Source of the DNA: CAWECB01 sp963807465
GTDB lineage: Bacteria; Patescibacteriota; Minisyncoccia; Minisyncoccales; Minisyncoccaceae
DNA length: 22,408 nt
Reading direction: 5' to 3'
NCBI GenBank assembly: GCA_963807465.1
Contig: CAWECB010000001.1
Span: forward strand, 1-22,408
Translations under genes and position numbers: made by a program
The notes under the pieces: model-generated
Database searches by the model: none
What the model was told of the DNA's origin: nothing
The model's input: only the letters and a program-made list of their open reading frames with translations
Part shown: positions 21,226 through 22,408 of the stretch, piece after piece
Layout of the letters: each line of letters begins with the position of its first letter
Numbering within the stretch: the stretch's first letter is position 1

Positions 21226-21888
21226 ATGAACCTACAAATAAAAAGGCTTTCCGATTCTTCCTGGTTCAAGATAAAAGCGGACGATAAAATCATCTACGTC
21301 GATCCTGGCTATCCAGGGGAAACTCCGACTGTCGGCTTTGAAGAAAAAGGAGACATAATACTCGTCACCCATGACCATTACGACCACCTAAATTTGGATA
21401 TTCTTTCCCACATAAGGAGCGCTGATACCGTTGTCGTAGCTCCCGCTTTGGCCGGAGAAAAGATTGGGGGAAACGTCAAGATAGTAAAGCCTGGGGATGG
21501 ATTAAGCTTTAATGGCATAGAGATAAAAGTATTCCCCGCCTATAATATGCCCGGAGGAAGTTCGACCGTAAAGCCCCATACGAGGGCAAATTCCGTAAGC
21601 TACCTCATAAGCATAGGAAATAAGAACTTCTATCATGCCGGAGACACTGACTTCATACCCGAGATGAACAGCCTCGGCAGGGTTGACGTGGCACTCCTTC
21701 CCATTGGCGGAAAATACACCATGGACTTGGATGAAGCCGTAAGGGCGGCAATGGCCATTAATCCCGTGGTTGCAATTCCGATGCATTGCCTGAAAGCAGA
21801 TCCTGAAGAATTCAAAAGAATGCTTGAAGAAAAATCGGAAGTTCGGGTAATCGTATTAAAAACAGGAGAAGATTATGAAATTGAATAA
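21226..21888 (+). CDS. UPF0173-type metal-dependent hydrolase (metallo-beta-lactamase fold)
   Basis: 220 residues. The metal site THDHYDH (H49, H51, D53, H54), the later FYHAGDTDF and the C-terminal IPMHC give the ligand set of the UlaG/UPF0173 branch of the metallo-beta-lactamase fold; LLPIGGKYTMDLDEAVRAA is also typical of that branch. There is no signal peptide, so it is cytoplasmic. The substrate is unknown; relatives include ascorbate-6-phosphate lactonase and phosphodiesterases. It overlaps msrB by 14 nt, suggesting coupled translation. No SD; near-leaderless promoter. Confidence 0.9.
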   Translation: MNLQIKRLSDSSWFKIKADDKIIYVDPGYPGETPTVGFEEKGDIILVTHDHYDHLNLDILSHIRSADTVVVAPALAGEKIGGNVKIVKPGDGLSFNGIEIKVFPAYNMPGGSSTVKPHTRANSVSYLISIGNKNFYHAGDTDFIPEMNSLGRVDVALLPIGGKYTMDLDEAVRAAMAINPVVAIPMHCLKADPEEFKRMLEEKSEVRVIVLKTGEDYEIE

Positions 21889-22237
21889 ACTAACTCCCGA
21901 GGAAGAGAATATTATCATTAAAAAAGGAACTGAACCTCCGCATAGCGGAGAATATGATGATTTCTTCAAAGAAGGAACGTATATCTGCAAAAGATGCGGC
22001 ACCCCTCTCTACGAGTCAAAAAGTAAGTTCGAGGCTGGCTGCGGATGGCCGAGCTTTGATGAAGAAATTAACGGAAGAGTGAAGCACATTCCGGATCCGG
22101 ACGGCGTAAGAACCGAAATCGTCTGCGCTACTTGCGGAGCACATTTGGGACATGTTTTCAAGGGAAAAAACTTCACCCCTAACGATACAAGACATTGCGT
22201 GAATTCATTATCGATAAAATTCATACCTAAAAATTGA
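21875..22237 (+). CDS. msrB: Peptide methionine sulfoxide reductase B
   Basis: 120 residues. Reduces the R-epimer of methionine sulfoxide, complementing the msrA at 9693. It opens with LTPEEENIIIKKGTEPPHSG, then two zinc pairs CKRC (38-41) and CATC (84-87), GCGWPSFD with a possible resolving C56, and the catalytic C108 in RHCVNSLSIKF. The family usually has RYC-N-S; His for Tyr is conservative. It starts inside the MBL-fold gene. The stop codon forms part of the -35 of the nitroreductase promoter. Confidence 0.96.
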   Translation: MKLNKLTPEEENIIIKKGTEPPHSGEYDDFFKEGTYICKRCGTPLYESKSKFEAGCGWPSFDEEINGRVKHIPDPDGVRTEIVCATCGAHLGHVFKGKNFTPNDTRHCVNSLSIKFIPKN

Positions 22238-22262
22238 CCGGCCTTCCTTAATCCAGTATAAT
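22234..22262 (+). promoter_or_regulatory. Promoter of the nitroreductase gene
   Basis: TTGACC (22234-22239), a 17-base spacer and TATAAT (22257-22262); predicted start ~22269, 3 nt before the ATG. Confidence 0.65.
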
Positions 22263-22271
22263 TAAGAAAAA

Positions 22272-22408
22272 ATGGTAATAGACCCCATCATAAAAAGAAG
22301 AGCCGTAAGGGAATACAGCGATGCTTCCGTTTCCGACGAATCGATCAAGGAAATAATCATGGCAGGAGAGTTTGCCCCAACGGCGGTTAATAATAGAAGC
22401 GTGGAATT
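22272..22408 (+). CDS. Nitroreductase family protein (5' end only)
   Basis: 45 codons are present before the window ends. MVIDPIIKRRAVREYSDASV, then IKEIIMAGEFAPTAVNNRSVEF, is the opening of the FMN-dependent nitroreductase family: the basic RRAVREY stretch binds the FMN phosphate and APTAVNNR corresponds to APS-NxQPW in the family. The substrate cannot be told. It lies after msrB but has its own near-leaderless promoter. Confidence 0.85.
   Translation, partial: MVIDPIIKRRAVREYSDASVSDESIKEIIMAGEFAPTAVNNRSVE

Overview
The window looks like chromosomal DNA of a small-genome bacterium, most likely from the Candidate Phyla Radiation (Patescibacteria, Parcubacteria-like). The reasons are dense housekeeping genes with very short gaps, rpsP/khpA/trmD without rimM or rplS in between, a small RecJ-like DHH protein, a minimal RNase P RNA, tRNA genes that do not encode CCA, and several orphan proteins. 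Stop codons are standard (TGA is used as a stop). The taxon is inferred from gene character only.

Layout. 1-3226 (minus): 5'-terminal 850 codons of dnaE, preceded by a beta-helix repeat protein. 3270-4941 (plus): rnhB and two orphan single-gene units, each with its own promoter, Shine-Dalgarno (SD) leader hairpin and terminator. 5026-9052: translation and RNA-processing genes rpmF-nusB-rnc, rpsP, an anchored metzincin, khpA and trmD. 9080-9536: tRNA-Tyr, tRNA-Thr, rpmG, tRNA-Trp. 9693-11510: msrA and a convergent membrane-anchored DsbA-like protein. 11777-13671: a triple helix-turn-helix protein, a small His/Cys coiled-coil protein (minus) and a four-helix membrane protein. 13755-16617: pgk, a RecJ-like DHH protein and rnhA. 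16647-16968 (minus): RNase P RNA. 17033-21077: murJ, lepA, a tiny membrane ORF (minus) and ftsB/divIC, followed by tRNA-Thr(CGT). 21226-22408: a UPF0173-type metallo-beta-lactamase-fold protein, msrB and the start of a nitroreductase.

Themes. Many housekeeping promoters place the predicted transcription start within about 0-9 nt of the ATG, so these messages look leaderless or nearly so and lack an SD. Three orphan genes differ: they start with GTG, have a clear SD, a TTGACA promoter, and a hairpin in the leader. The rnpB and murJ promoters share most of a -35 element. The RNase P RNA lacks the GGU-containing P15 arm, which fits the four tRNA genes lacking encoded CCA.

Quality warning. lepA carries about a dozen single-base indels while its protein sequence is otherwise well conserved. 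murJ, ftsB and the dsbA-like gene carry one or two each. This points to local consensus errors, or less likely to decay of lepA. The first 10 kb shows no such problem in the genes I read through.

I see no CRISPR array, insertion sequence or phage genes. No gap between genes exceeds about 300 bases.
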